This document shows, piece by piece, positions 8,196 through 17,448 of a DNA stretch of 64,000 nt. Under the pieces are notes generated by a model that had not been told where the DNA came from, did not search any database, and saw only the letters and a list, made by a program, of their open reading frames with translations. The number at the start of each line of letters is the position of its first letter. Within the stretch, counting starts at the first letter, position 1. The translations under genes and the position numbers were made by a program. Source of the DNA: CBDFLD01 sp965249005 (GTDB taxonomy: Bacteria; Acidobacteriota; UBA6911); assembly GCA_965249005.1 (NCBI GenBank), contig CBDFLD010000020.1:186001-250000 (forward strand), written 5' to 3'.

Positions 8196-9011
8196 ATGAT
8201 GAAGCTGAACATCAAGTCCAAGTCGATGGTGGCTTTGCTCGGGTGGACGATTCTGTTCCCGCTTTCTGTAAAGGGTGCCGAGTGGCATCACGTGCACCTG
8301 ACCACCACCAATGGCAAGGCGGCGGCGGCCTGGTACATCAAGTATTTCGGGGGCCGTCTTGTCACCGAGGGACCCTACGCTGGGACTTTCACTACGCTGG
8401 ACTACGGCAATGCCTTGATTCGTTTTTTTGAAAAGGAACCTGGCTTTGAAGGAAGTGTGGGCGGCTCGATCGATCACATCGGATTCTCGGTCGCTGATGT
8501 CGAAGCGAAAGTAAAGGAGATGGAAGCGGCAGGAGTCAAAGTCCTGAGTCCGTCCCGGTACGTCGAAACCGGAAAGTTTCACTTTGCGTTTGTCACGGAT
8601 CCTTGGGGAGTGAAGATCGAGCTGATCGACGATACAGACTATCCTGGTTTTCACCATCTGCATGTTCTGTCACCGGAGCCGGACGCGACGATTCGTTGGT
8701 ACTCCGATACGTTCGGAGGAGAAAAGATCACGACATTCCGTGGCCTGGCTTTTCTTCCGGCGATTCTCTTCGATGACGTGTGGCTCGTTGCGACCAAGGG
8801 TGGGCCCGTGGCTCCCTCCGCCGGCCGGGCCATTGACCATCTGGGTTGGAGCTTCTCGGATCTCGGTGGCACAGCGGTCCGTCTTCGCGCCGCCGGTATC
8901 CCGTTCACGATCGAGCCGCGCCCCTTTGGCGAGCTCAAGATTGCCTTCATCGAGGGACCCGACGGCACACGGATCGAACTCGTTCAACCACCAGTAGCTG
9001 TGACCCGCTAG
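8196..9011 (+). CDS. Secreted protein with two VOC (glyoxalase-like) domains
   Basis: 271 residues; the ATG follows GGAGGGAAG. A signal peptide (SMVALLGWTILFPLSVKGAE) is followed by VOC domain 1 (HHVHLTTTNGKAAAAWYIKYFGG ... IDHIGFSVADVEAKVKEM ... TDPWGVKIELIDD). Domain 2 starts at FHHLHVLSPEPDATIRWYSDTFGG and ends at EGPDGTRIELVQPP. The paired H and E residues are the usual metal ligands of this superfamily. An exported two-domain VOC protein could be a dioxygenase, lyase or binding protein; I cannot choose. It ends convergently with the yhhQ-like gene, overlapping by 4 bp. Confidence 0.82.
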   Translation: MMKLNIKSKSMVALLGWTILFPLSVKGAEWHHVHLTTTNGKAAAAWYIKYFGGRLVTEGPYAGTFTTLDYGNALIRFFEKEPGFEGSVGGSIDHIGFSVADVEAKVKEMEAAGVKVLSPSRYVETGKFHFAFVTDPWGVKIELIDDTDYPGFHHLHVLSPEPDATIRWYSDTFGGEKITTFRGLAFLPAILFDDVWLVATKGGPVAPSAGRAIDHLGWSFSDLGGTAVRLRAAGIPFTIEPRPFGELKIAFIEGPDGTRIELVQPPVAVTR

Positions 9012-9700
9012 ACTTCGATCGAGAACGGCGTGAAGTCGGTGTTCGTATCGTAGTAGTCCTCTTGCTCGGTGCGTTTCAGAAGCGCGACCACCCGGTACGT
9101 CACCGGAGTGACCGTGGCTTCCCACCCGACCTTGATCAGGTAGTTGCTTATCATTACCTGTATCAGCAGATCACTGGACCAGACGCCCATGAAGGCCACC
9201 GGATAGAAGACCATTGTGTCGACGACCTCCCCGACGATGGTCGATCCGATGGTCCGCGTCCACAGGAACCTGCCCTTGGTCCAGACTTTCATTTTCGCGA
9301 GCACATAGGAATTCGACATCTCACCCACGAAGAAGGCGCAGATCGAAGCAAAGACGATCCGGGGAGTCTGGCCGAAGACGGTTCTGTAGGCCGCCTGATC
9401 GTTCCATCCGTCGGCAGGCGGCAGGGCGACGACCACCCAGCTCATCAAGGAGGCGAACAAAAGGCCCGCGAACCCGGCCCAAACGACTTTGCGAGCCCGC
9501 GCATAGCCATAAACCTCGGTCAGGATATCGTTGAAGAGATAGCTGATTGGAAAGAAGAGAATCCCCGCCCCAAAGGTAATGCCCCGGACGGTCGTTACCT
9601 TTGCTGGCCCGATCACGTTCGCACACAACAGAACGGTCACGAACATCGCCATCACGAGGTCATAGTAGCGATAGCGCTTGCGTGATGAGGGTGGGGTCAT
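9008..9700 (-). CDS. yhhQ: Queuosine precursor transporter (VUT/YhhQ family)
   Basis: 230 residues with about six hydrophobic helices. The run VTVLLCANVIGPAKV, ITFGAGILFFPISYLFNDILTEVYGY and the C-terminal MVFYPVAFMG are characteristic of the vitamin-uptake-like YhhQ family, which imports preQ0/preQ1 for queuosine tRNA modification in E. coli. The segment FNDILTEVYGY is the clearest hallmark. No queuosine biosynthesis gene or preQ1 riboswitch is visible nearby. Its stop codon overlaps the end of the convergent VOC gene. Confidence 0.85.
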   Translation of the reverse strand: MTPPSSRKRYRYYDLVMAMFVTVLLCANVIGPAKVTTVRGITFGAGILFFPISYLFNDILTEVYGYARARKVVWAGFAGLLFASLMSWVVVALPPADGWNDQAAYRTVFGQTPRIVFASICAFFVGEMSNSYVLAKMKVWTKGRFLWTRTIGSTIVGEVVDTMVFYPVAFMGVWSSDLLIQVMISNYLIKVGWEATVTPVTYRVVALLKRTEQEDYYDTNTDFTPFSIEV

Positions 9701-9732
9701 TCAGGTATCCTTAGTGCCGGTAAGGCGCGGGT

Positions 9733-10773
9733 CTATCGGTCCGGCTCGACGAGGGTCCAAGCCAAATCCGCGGTCGAGCGGGCCACGTGCCCATAGCTCA
9801 GAGCTTTCTCGGAACTCGCGTTTCCCTGCAATCCTCTTGCGTAGACACCTTGAGTGATGCTGGCAGACCGGAAAAGTGAAAAGGCGACGTAGAAGTTCCA
9901 CTCATCGATCTTTTCCCGGCCCGTGCGGCGGCAATAGGCGGCCACGTACTCTTTCTCCGAGGGAATGCCGAGCCTGTCCATCTCGGATCTCGGCTGCGCG
10001 ATCGCCGTATGAGGGCTGGCGTAGTAGGTCATACAGTTGTAGGCCAGGTCGCCGAGCGGATGGCCGAGCGTTGAAAGCTCCCAATCGAGCACGGCCAGCA
10101 CCTTCGGCTCGGAGGGATGAAAGATCATGTTCTCTAAGCGGTAATCGCCGTGCACGATGGTCGTTTCATCTCCGGAAGGAACATTTTCGGCGAGCCAGAC
10201 GCTGAGCCGATTCATGCTCTCGATCTCCTCGGTCTTGGCTGCCTCGAACTGCTTGGTCCAGCGTCCGATCTGGCGCGCGTAGTAGTTGCCGGGCTTGCCA
10301 AAGGTCTCGAGTCCCACGGTCTGGTGGTCGACGGAATGAAGCTTGGCCAGAACCGAGTTCATCGCGTCATAGATCGCGCGACGCCCATCGGGCGACAAGT
10401 CCTGCAAAAGCACGTCGCGAAAGACCCGACCCTCGACGTGCTCCATGACATAAAAGGGTGTTCCAATTACAGATGCATCCATGCAGAGCAGGTGAGTCTG
10501 TCCAACGGGAACATCCGTGTTCTGAAGCGCCGACAGTACCCGGTACTCGCGATCGACCGCGTGAGCCGAGGGTAAGAGTCGGCCGGGGGGTTTCTTGCGC
10601 AATACGTACTTTCGCGAGCCCGCCTCGATACAAAACGTGGGATTGGATTGTCCCCCCGTGAATTGTGTCACGGTCATCGGCTCTCGAAAGCCCTCGATCT
10701 GATCCGTCAGATACTTCGCGAGATTGACTTCGTCAAAGCGGTGGGCTTCCCTAACTTGGGCGGTTTCGCTCAT
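9733..10773 (-). CDS. APH-fold phosphotransferase (ACAD10/11-like)
   Basis: 346 residues starting at ATG MSETAQVREAHRFDEVNLAKYL. The kinase-like fold is shown by QFTGGQSNPTF (nucleotide loop), YVLRKKPPG (lysine), the Brenner-type catalytic loop IVHGDYRLENMIFHP, and LDWELSTLGHPLGDLAYNC (metal-binding D). The order and exact phrases are those of the phosphotransferase family related to the kinase half of ACAD10/11, which phosphorylate 4-hydroxyacyl-CoAs for beta-oxidation. A hydroxyacyl-CoA role is therefore plausible, but no acyl-CoA dehydrogenase is adjacent. The serine hydrolase gene lies 20 bp upstream on the same strand, which suggests an operon. Confidence 0.85.
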   Translation of the reverse strand: MSETAQVREAHRFDEVNLAKYLTDQIEGFREPMTVTQFTGGQSNPTFCIEAGSRKYVLRKKPPGRLLPSAHAVDREYRVLSALQNTDVPVGQTHLLCMDASVIGTPFYVMEHVEGRVFRDVLLQDLSPDGRRAIYDAMNSVLAKLHSVDHQTVGLETFGKPGNYYARQIGRWTKQFEAAKTEEIESMNRLSVWLAENVPSGDETTIVHGDYRLENMIFHPSEPKVLAVLDWELSTLGHPLGDLAYNCMTYYASPHTAIAQPRSEMDRLGIPSEKEYVAAYCRRTGREKIDEWNFYVAFSLFRSASITQGVYARGLQGNASSEKALSYGHVARSTADLAWTLVEPDR

Positions 10774-10793
10774 AGTGTTGCACTCTCGAGAGG

Positions 10794-12074
10794 TTAGTCC
10801 ACGATCGCCTGGTAGGCCAGGAGCTTGAACTCCTCTCCGTACCGCAGGTTTCGATGGGGCCATATCTGGATCATGAAAATACCGATCATCTCCTCCTTGG
10901 GATCGATCCAAAAACGAGTTCCCGCCGCGCCTCCCCAGCTGTACTCGCCCGCGGAACCGATTGCTCCCGCCTTCCCGGGACCCGGGTTTACCGCAAAGCC
11001 AAGCCCGAATCCATAACCTGTCCTCCCCAGGCCCATCGGTATCTTGCCCAGATGATCGGTCGTCATCAGCTCGACCGTCTTGCGTCCCAATATGCGCACG
11101 CCGTCCAGCGCGCCACCGTTGAGTAGCATCTGACAAAAGCGCAGATAGTCGGCGGTTGTCGAAACCAATCCGCCGCCGCCCGAGAAGTTGATCGGGGGCT
11201 CGGTAAAAGACCTCCCATTCGGAGGTGTCATCGGTTGCACCGTTCCATCCGGTTTCGGCGTGTAGGCGCCGGACAGCCGGGGCGTCTTTTCTCGAGGCAC
11301 GTAGAAACCGGTGTCCTTCATACCGAGAGGGTCGAAGATGCGCGCTCGCAAGAATTCGTCAAAGGGCATGCCAGAAATAACCTCGACGAAACGGCCCAAT
11401 ATGTCGGTCGAGACGCTGTAATGCCAGGTCGTCCCCGGTTCGTAGAGGAGCGGCATCCGGCCGAGGCGAGTAACCATTTCCGCGAGCGTTATCTCCTGAG
11501 TGTTGCCCGCCTTGCGGTACTCTTGATCGACCAGGGTGTTCCCGAAGATACCGTAGGTCAAACCGGAGGTATGGCGGAGAAGATCACGGACCGTCATGTC
11601 GCGCTTCGAAGGCCTTCTCTTTAGTTTCTTCTTGCCTGTCGAGGGGTCCTCTTCCTCTGTACCGACCTGCAGGTTGCCGAGCTCGGGAATGTATTTCGAG
11701 ACGGGGTCGTTCAGAAAGAAGTGTCCTTCTTCGTAAAGCGTCATGACGGCCACACTGGTGATGGGTTTCGTCATCGAGAAGATCCGGTGGATGGTATCAA
11801 ATCTCATCGGCTTGCCCGCCCGGGTATCGCTCATCCCGAAAGTCTCGGCGTACGCGATCTTTCCCCGCCGAGCGATCAGCGCCATTGCGCCGGCGATCCG
11901 ATTCTCATCGATGTACTTTCGCAGCAGCTGCTCGATACGGCCGAGCCGGTCACTCGAAAGCCCGACCTGCTCCGGCGAAACACGCGCAAGACCCAGGTGC
12001 GAGTTTTCCGCGTGAACATGCAGAACTGCGGTGCAGAAGCAAGCCGAGACGAGTGCCAAGCGGAGATAGTACAT
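10794..12074 (-). CDS. Secreted class C beta-lactamase-fold serine hydrolase
   Basis: 426 residues from the ATG after GGGAGGT (MYYLRLALVS); a second ATG 15 bp upstream lacks a site. The signal peptide ends near HVHA. The nucleophile motif SMTK (S100, K103) and the tyrosine motif YSVS in TTWHYSVSTDILG match S-x-x-K and Y-x-N of the serine beta-lactamase-like/esterase EstB family. A canonical third HTG box is not evident; WGGAAGTRFWIDP takes its place. The family includes esterases, D-aminopeptidases and penicillin-binding hydrolases; antibiotic resistance should not be assumed. It is divergent from the SDR gene at 12280 across about 205 bp. Confidence 0.85.
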   Translation of the reverse strand: MYYLRLALVSACFCTAVLHVHAENSHLGLARVSPEQVGLSSDRLGRIEQLLRKYIDENRIAGAMALIARRGKIAYAETFGMSDTRAGKPMRFDTIHRIFSMTKPITSVAVMTLYEEGHFFLNDPVSKYIPELGNLQVGTEEEDPSTGKKKLKRRPSKRDMTVRDLLRHTSGLTYGIFGNTLVDQEYRKAGNTQEITLAEMVTRLGRMPLLYEPGTTWHYSVSTDILGRFVEVISGMPFDEFLRARIFDPLGMKDTGFYVPREKTPRLSGAYTPKPDGTVQPMTPPNGRSFTEPPINFSGGGGLVSTTADYLRFCQMLLNGGALDGVRILGRKTVELMTTDHLGKIPMGLGRTGYGFGLGFAVNPGPGKAGAIGSAGEYSWGGAAGTRFWIDPKEEMIGIFMIQIWPHRNLRYGEEFKLLAYQAIVD

Positions 12075-12279
12075 GGAGACCTCCCACATGGACGTTTTCA
12101 GAGATGCGGTCGTGGGCCCATCCGGCCGCCAACGGCCGTATTTGCGAACAGAAGTACCTAGCTTACCGACTTTGAACCCTGGAGCAAAGCCTCAAACGAA
12201 GCGCACGGGCTTTCCGGCGCCGCGGACCTTGATTGGGTGACGGCCGGGGCAACCCGTGATAAGATGTGCCCACAAAAAA

Positions 12280-13056
12280 ATGTTACTCGAAGGAAAAACC
12301 GCGATCGTGACGGGTGCCTCCAGAGGTTTGGGGCGTGCTATCGCACGTCGGCTGGCCAGCGATGGGGCAGCGGTCGGCGTCAATTTTTTCCGCCGCGCGG
12401 AAGATGCCGGCGCTCTTGTATCCGAAATTGAAGAGGCAGGCGGGCGGGCCCTGGCCGTGCAGGCTGACGTTGGAGACGCCGGACAGGCCGAGGCGTTGGT
12501 CGATCGGGTGGAGTCAGAGCTGGGACCTGCCGACATTCTTGTCAACAACGCCGGGATTCTGAAGCTGGGAGATCTGGAGCAGTTCGATCTGACTCAGGTA
12601 CATGAAATGCAGAGGACCAACGTCGACGGGGTGATTCACGCCACCAAGGCGGCGCTGGAAGGCATGAAGCGCCGCCGCCATGGACGAATCGTGAACCTTA
12701 CGTCCATTGCGGCGCACGGCACCGCGGTGCGAGGTACGACATTCTACGCAGCCGGCAAGGCAGCCGTGTCGGTGCTGACGCTGCGCTTTGCGTTGGAGCT
12801 CGGGCCGTTTGGAATTACGGTCAACGGCGTGGCCCCCGGTTTCATATTGACCGACATGGCGATGGCTGGCCGCAGCTCCAACGATGCCAAAGAGGCCATG
12901 GATTCGATGGCTTCGAAGTCGATGGTCGGTCGGGTGGGGCAGCCCGACGACGTCGCGAATGCCGTCGCGTTTTTGGTCTCCCCGGCTTCGAGCTTCATCA
13001 CGGCTCAGATCTTGACGGTCGACGGGGGACGGCAGGATTATCTTTCGCACCCTTGA
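12280..13056 (+). CDS. SDR-family oxidoreductase (FabG-like)
   Basis: 258 residues. The Rossmann signature TGASRGLGRAIARRLASDGA lies at the N-terminus, NNAG follows in the middle, then the catalytic S (NLTSIAAHG) and YAAGK, and the C-terminal DVANAVAFLVSPASSFITAQ-VDGG element. NAD(P)H-linked reduction or oxidation of a carbonyl is expected; the substrate is not visible. I prefer the ATG in AAAAAAATG; an upstream GTG would add 8 residues. It is followed 140 bp later by tpx. Confidence 0.88.
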   Translation: MLLEGKTAIVTGASRGLGRAIARRLASDGAAVGVNFFRRAEDAGALVSEIEEAGGRALAVQADVGDAGQAEALVDRVESELGPADILVNNAGILKLGDLEQFDLTQVHEMQRTNVDGVIHATKAALEGMKRRRHGRIVNLTSIAAHGTAVRGTTFYAAGKAAVSVLTLRFALELGPFGITVNGVAPGFILTDMAMAGRSSNDAKEAMDSMASKSMVGRVGQPDDVANAVAFLVSPASSFITAQILTVDGGRQDYLSHP

Positions 13057-13196
13057 AGTGCCCTCTAAAAGAATTGCAACCTCCCACGGAAACAACTACC
13101 CTAATTCGTTCAATCCGGCTCGAGCTCAAGCGGCCATCAGAGGCTGCGATCGCTACGGTAGTGGATCTGTATCGACTCGTTTCAATGGAGGGCAAT

Positions 13197-13697
13197 GTGG
13201 CTACGATTACATTCAAGGGAAATCCCATCCAAACCAAGGGGGATTTGCCCGCAGTAGGGGGGGCAGCTCCGTCATTCAGGCTTACGAAGACGGATCTTTC
13301 GGAAACCTCCTTGGGGGATTACGCGGGAAAGAAAGTGGTGCTCAACATTTTTCCGAGTATCGACACGCCCGTGTGTCAGAACTCTGTTCGGAGATTCAAC
13401 GAGGCGGCCTCGAACCTTCAAAACGCCGTCGTGCTCTGCGTTTCAAAAGATTTGCCCTTTGCCCATGGTCGTTTCTGTGGCGCCGAGGGCCTGGAAAACG
13501 TCGTTCCGGCTTCGGAGTATAAGGACAGCAGCTTCGGTGATGGTTACGGCGTAACCATCGGTGAGGGTCCTCTGGCAGGGTTGTTCTCTCGTGCCGTTGT
13601 GGTGGTCGACGAGAGCGGGAATGTCACTCACAGCGAACAGGTGCCGGAGATCGGACAGGAACCCGACTACGAAGCAGCGCTGGCGGCACTGAAATGA
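13197..13697 (+). CDS. tpx: Thiol peroxidase Tpx (atypical 2-Cys peroxiredoxin)
   Basis: Taking the GTG after GGAGG (5-base spacer) gives 166 residues, the normal length of Tpx, and the usual N-terminus (ATITFKGNPI). The peroxidatic cysteine is C60 in FPSIDTPVCQNSVRRFN and the resolving cysteine is C94 in FAHGRFCGAEGLENV, both at canonical positions. The enzyme reduces lipid and other hydroperoxides using thioredoxin, in the cytoplasm or periplasm. An ATG 12 bp upstream is a possible alternative start, giving a longer protein with a poorer site. Confidence 0.95.
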   Translation: MATITFKGNPIQTKGDLPAVGGAAPSFRLTKTDLSETSLGDYAGKKVVLNIFPSIDTPVCQNSVRRFNEAASNLQNAVVLCVSKDLPFAHGRFCGAEGLENVVPASEYKDSSFGDGYGVTIGEGPLAGLFSRAVVVVDESGNVTHSEQVPEIGQEPDYEAALAALK

Positions 13698-13699
13698 GT

Positions 13700-13724
13700 C
13701 GCACCGGGTCGTTGACCCGGTGCG
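13700..13724. terminator. Hairpin after tpx (11-bp perfect stem)
   Basis: CGCACCGGGTC, GTT, GACCCGGTGCG forms a perfect 11-bp stem with a 3-base loop starting 3 bases after the tpx stop. No T-run follows, so it is either a weak terminator or a transcript-stabilising stem. The remaining 148 bp up to the convergent permease gene hold nothing recognisable. Confidence 0.65.
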
Positions 13725-13872
13725 CTTACTGCTGTCCGCCATCCGCACGACTTCGCGGCAGAAGCGCCGCTCACGCCATGGGCGGCATCGGATGAATCCA
13801 CTCAGCCCCAGCGGGAAAGAGATACGCGGTGCCTGAGTCCGGATGCGCAAGAAACCTGGTGTCTCAGGTCGC

Positions 13873-15288
13873 CTACCGGTGCAGCATCCCGGCATACTTG
13901 CCAAGGATGTGCTCATGCTGAAGCTGTCTCTTGTTGTCGGTCATCGAAAGCACCATCTTCAGCCCGAGCACAACACCGATTCCGCTCCAGATCAAAAAGA
14001 TCAGCCACTCATAGGGCCAGATCAAGGCTCCTGGACTTCCGGGAAGGTAGAGCAGCGCGAACAGTATTGTGATGGTCAAACCGACCCCTCCGACTAAACG
14101 GGGGTAGCCTACCCGGTAAGGCCTTGGAAGATCGGGGTACTTTTTTCGAATCGCGATAAACGCGGCCGCCACGAGAAGATAGGCGAGCACGGTCGCAAAG
14201 CTCCCCGCGTCCGCAAGCCAGACCAGGGCCGGGCGCCCGAACAGCGGTGCGAACATCGAGGGAACCGTGATCAGTACGATGGCGGCGACGGGCGACTCGT
14301 ATCGGGGATGCAGGCGCGAGAATATCTCGGGAAGCATGTGCGCCCGACCCATGGCAAAGATCAATCTCGTCGCTCCGATGAAGAATGCATTCCAGCTGGT
14401 CAGAATGCCCAGGAGGCCTCCGAACACGAGAATGTATGCTGCAGCCGGATGCCGGTAGGCCGCTTTCATTGCTTCGGCCGTGGGGAGATCCGAGGCAAGA
14501 CCTTCGGAAGTGAGCGAGATCCCGACGGTCCATTGCACCAGGACGTACCACACGGTGGCCATGATGATCGAAACCATGATCAGCCGACCCAGTTGCCTGG
14601 CCGGCACTTTGATTTCCTCTGAGACCTGCGGGATGATATCGAAACCAAGAAAAAGAAAAGGGGTCATCATGACGACCCGGAAGAAACCCGTCCAGCCCTT
14701 GAAGTGTGGAGCTAGATTGGCGGTATCGCCTGTGATGTTTCCGACCAGAAAGAACGACAAACCAATGACCAGGAGGATCAGGCTGGCGGACCATTGGAGA
14801 AACGACGAGAACTTGATTCCGAAGTAGTTCACGAAACCGATGGCCAATGCGGCGACGGCGCCCACCACAACCCAGGTCAGATAAATGTCGTAACCCTGAA
14901 TGCTGTACAGATACTGGTATTGCAAAGCTGGCAGCAAGTATCGAGTAACCGTCTGAATCGCCACGGCCTCGAAGGAGCAGACCGCAAAGTAGGCCAGCAC
15001 GAGAGTCCAGCCACAAAAGTAGGAAACCGCCGGCCCCATACCCAGGAAGGTGAAGGTCAGCTCTCCCCCGGCGCGAGAAAGCGCGGAAGTGAGTTCCCCA
15101 TAGATAACTCCCACGAGAGCGACCATCACGGAGCCCAGCAGAAATGCCAGAATCGAGCCGATGGTGCCGGCCCGATTGATCATCTCACCGGAGAGTACGA
15201 CCCATCCCCACCCAATCATCGCCCCGAAGGCGATGCCCAGGACTTCCCGACGGCCAAGAATCTTGCGAAATTGTGATGTCTCTGTCAT
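13873..15288 (-). CDS. APC-superfamily amino-acid permease
   Basis: 471 residues with about 12 hydrophobic helices. The ATG (MTETSQFRKILGRREVLGIAFG) follows GAGGG. FGAMIGWGWVVLSGEMINRAGTIGS is the helix-1 GxG substrate-binding segment of APC transporters. FLFLGFDIIPQVSEEIKVPARQLGR corresponds to the helix 6 region with the conserved P..A. The protein likely moves an amino acid or amine across the inner membrane; specificity unknown. It is transcribed away from the DUF2911-like gene end, 160 bp upstream on the same strand. Confidence 0.88.
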   Translation of the reverse strand: MTETSQFRKILGRREVLGIAFGAMIGWGWVVLSGEMINRAGTIGSILAFLLGSVMVALVGVIYGELTSALSRAGGELTFTFLGMGPAVSYFCGWTLVLAYFAVCSFEAVAIQTVTRYLLPALQYQYLYSIQGYDIYLTWVVVGAVAALAIGFVNYFGIKFSSFLQWSASLILLVIGLSFFLVGNITGDTANLAPHFKGWTGFFRVVMMTPFLFLGFDIIPQVSEEIKVPARQLGRLIMVSIIMATVWYVLVQWTVGISLTSEGLASDLPTAEAMKAAYRHPAAAYILVFGGLLGILTSWNAFFIGATRLIFAMGRAHMLPEIFSRLHPRYESPVAAIVLITVPSMFAPLFGRPALVWLADAGSFATVLAYLLVAAAFIAIRKKYPDLPRPYRVGYPRLVGGVGLTITILFALLYLPGSPGALIWPYEWLIFLIWSGIGVVLGLKMVLSMTDNKRQLQHEHILGKYAGMLHR

Positions 15289-15448
15289 TCGGACCCTCAG
15301 TGAAGGAACATTCAATAGGAAGAGTTACGCTTACGGCAGGCATGCGTCGGTTCGATGAATGGGTCGGCCGCACACACCCATATCATTCGTTCGCAGTTCG
15401 TTCCGAACGGGTTTCGCTTGGCGGCGAGGCGAGAATCCTCAGGGGCCT

Positions 15449-15958
15449 CTAGGACAAAGCTCCGGCAAGAAACATGGAGCCGAAGTGAAGTGTCACGACG
15501 GCCTTGCCTTTGAACTTCCCGCTGCCCGGCGTGATGTCCAAGAGCATATGATCGGCTTCGCCAGCCGAACTGGTATAGATCGAGTCGAGTTTGATGACCT
15601 TCGTCATATCAGGTTTGGAACCCCGGCGAATTTGCCCAGGGTAGAGCCCCATGGTCCAGTCATCGGCCCCGTTCTTGATAACCCCAATGGTGTATTCTCC
15701 GGCCGCGATGGTCTGGCCCGAGACCGTCAGGTCGGCTGAAAGAGAGAGCCGGGGCCTACGTGGGGTGACAAAAGAACCCACGGCGGCGCTGGCGGCGTGG
15801 CTTTCGTTCGCCGGTGTCGTGCCGTACGAGAGGGTAGCCTCAACACCCCCGGGTAATCGCGCCGTGACGCTTTTTTTAAAATGGGGATGAGCGGTGATGC
15901 TGGAGGTAGCCAGTATAGCCACCCCTACAACGATGCAAAGAAGTACCGGTCTTTTCAC
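15449..15958 (-). CDS. Secreted small DUF2911-like protein
   Basis: 169 residues from a GTG preceded by AAAGGAGGAT. The signal peptide (LLCIVVGVAILATSSITAHP) ends after SITA. The core SLSADLTVSGQTIAAGEYTIGVIKNGADDWTMGLYPG and the last strand AVVTLHFGSMFLAGALS resemble DUF2911 beta-sandwiches (the A.AGTYSL..I....W...L pattern). Function unknown. It is the second such protein here, the other being at 7194-8177. Confidence 0.65.
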   Translation of the reverse strand: MKRPVLLCIVVGVAILATSSITAHPHFKKSVTARLPGGVEATLSYGTTPANESHAASAAVGSFVTPRRPRLSLSADLTVSGQTIAAGEYTIGVIKNGADDWTMGLYPGQIRRGSKPDMTKVIKLDSIYTSSAGEADHMLLDITPGSGKFKGKAVVTLHFGSMFLAGALS

Positions 15959-16384
15959 GTGATCCTCCTTTTCGGACTTGCTACAGACTCGCCCAATCGA
16001 GTCGCGGAGACAGCCCAGCTGTTTCTGTCACCATTTCTCTCCGCATTCTCTAGGGAAACCGCTGTCACTGTAGTCGATTCAGCTCAGGAATTCAACTTGA
16101 CGGGGGCGCCGTTTCTTTCGTTTCAATTGGTAGGTCGTGAAATATAATGCCTCTAGAACTTCACGTGGGACGTTGTTGAACTGAACCGGCGGCATGGCCG
16201 TGGGCTACGGGGCTGTCGCGGGCTACGGGGGCTGTCGCGGGCTACGGGGGCTGTCGATGAAGCGATACCCGGTAAGAGACTTCTTGCTTCCGCGGGACGA
16301 GGCGCGAGACCCGAAGTTTCGGGAAGAATGCTACAGACTAGTGGACCATCAAAGCTAGAAAAACGTGAAAGAAGAGGTGCGATC
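15959..16384. other. Intergenic region with 19-bp tandem repeat
   Basis: This 426-bp divergent region between the DUF2911-like gene and the MDR reductase has no convincing gene. It must contain both promoters; none is clear by eye. Its main feature is the repeat at 16200-16258. Confidence 0.5.
16200..16258. repeat. Tandem repeat, three copies of a 19-bp unit
   Basis: The unit GGGCTACGGGGGCTGTCGC is repeated three times with one single-base length difference (the first copy has four G in the run). It lies in the divergent intergenic region 127 bp before the MDR reductase. It looks like a slippage-prone minisatellite. Confidence 0.8.
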
Positions 16385-17419
16385 ATGGAGAGTGGAATCA
16401 ATCGTCAGGTCCTGCTGGCCGCTCGGCCGGTGGGCTTTCCCCGAGAACAGGACTTCGAGCTGGCCCAATCTTCCGTGCCTACGCCGGGTGAAGGCCAGAT
16501 GCTATGCCGGACGATTTACCTGTCTCTGGATCCGTACATGCGGGGCCGGATGAATGCGGGACCATCGTACGCCGCCGCCGTGGAAGTGGGCGATGTCATG
16601 GTGGGCGGAACGGTCAGTGAGGTGGTGGAGTCCAACCTTCAGGACTATGCCGTCGGAGATTTCGTGCTGAACTACGGAGGCTGGCAGGAGTATTCGCTTT
16701 CAAGCGGAACGGGCGTACGAAAGCTCGATCCAGAAGCGGCGCCGATCTCGACGGCGGTGGGGGTGCTGGGCATGCCTGGAATGACCGCCTACGTCGGACT
16801 GTTCGAACACGGCCGTCCTCAAAGTGGAGAAACTGTCGTGGTGTCGGCGGCTTCGGGGGCCGTGGGATCGGTCGTGGGGCAACTGGCGAAGATCAAGGGT
16901 TGCAGGGTTGTGGGCGTGGCGGGCACGGCGGAAAAGTGCGACTACGTCACCCACGAGCTAGGTTTCGACGCTGCGGTCAACCATCGGAGCGAGGACCTTG
17001 CCGCCGAGCTCCAGCAAGCCTGTCCCAAGGGAATCGATGTCTATTTCGAGAACGTGGGGGGGCGAACGTTCGATGCCGTGCTTGCACTGCTCAACGATTT
17101 TGCACGCATGCCGGTGTGCGGCAGGATCGCCAACTACAACATGACCGAGCTCCCTCCCGGTCCGGATAAGGTCCCGACTTTCGTGTTCGCCATCTTGATC
17201 CGGCGGGTCACCGTGCGGGGTTTCATCGTCTCGGATCACATGGATCGGCAACGGGACTTCGTGAGGGATGTCAGCGGTTGGATCCGCTCGGGCCAGGTCC
17301 GATACAAAGAGGACATTGTCGACGGAATCGAGAATGCCGTTTCGGCTTTTCAGGGGCTGCTCGAGGGCCGCAACTTCGGCAAGCTTCTGGTGCGCCTCTC
17401 GGACGACCCAACACGCTGA
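16385..17419 (+). CDS. NADP-dependent medium-chain reductase (zinc-independent MDR, CurA/PTGR-like)
   Basis: 344 residues; ATG (MESGINRQVLLAARPVG) after AGAGGTG. The N-terminal catalytic domain has YLSLDPYMRGRM, a hallmark of leukotriene-B4 dehydrogenase/CurA-type alkenal reductases. The Rossmann domain has VVSAASGAVGSVVGQLAKIKGCRVVGVAGTAEKC. NYNMTELPPGPD follows, matching the family's substrate-side loop. No structural zinc cysteines. Expected reaction: NADPH-dependent reduction of alpha,beta-unsaturated ketones or aldehydes, in the cytoplasm. It converges with the beta-lactamase-fold gene 29 bp away. Confidence 0.9.
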   Translation: MESGINRQVLLAARPVGFPREQDFELAQSSVPTPGEGQMLCRTIYLSLDPYMRGRMNAGPSYAAAVEVGDVMVGGTVSEVVESNLQDYAVGDFVLNYGGWQEYSLSSGTGVRKLDPEAAPISTAVGVLGMPGMTAYVGLFEHGRPQSGETVVVSAASGAVGSVVGQLAKIKGCRVVGVAGTAEKCDYVTHELGFDAAVNHRSEDLAAELQQACPKGIDVYFENVGGRTFDAVLALLNDFARMPVCGRIANYNMTELPPGPDKVPTFVFAILIRRVTVRGFIVSDHMDRQRDFVRDVSGWIRSGQVRYKEDIVDGIENAVSAFQGLLEGRNFGKLLVRLSDDPTR

Positions 17420-17448
17420 CCTTTTCGCCGTCCGTTTACCGCCAAGCG

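Noticed and set aside
10794..12074. Antibiotic-resistance beta-lactamase
   Set aside because: The class C fold with signal peptide fits esterase/peptidase-like hydrolases; no evidence for beta-lactam activity.
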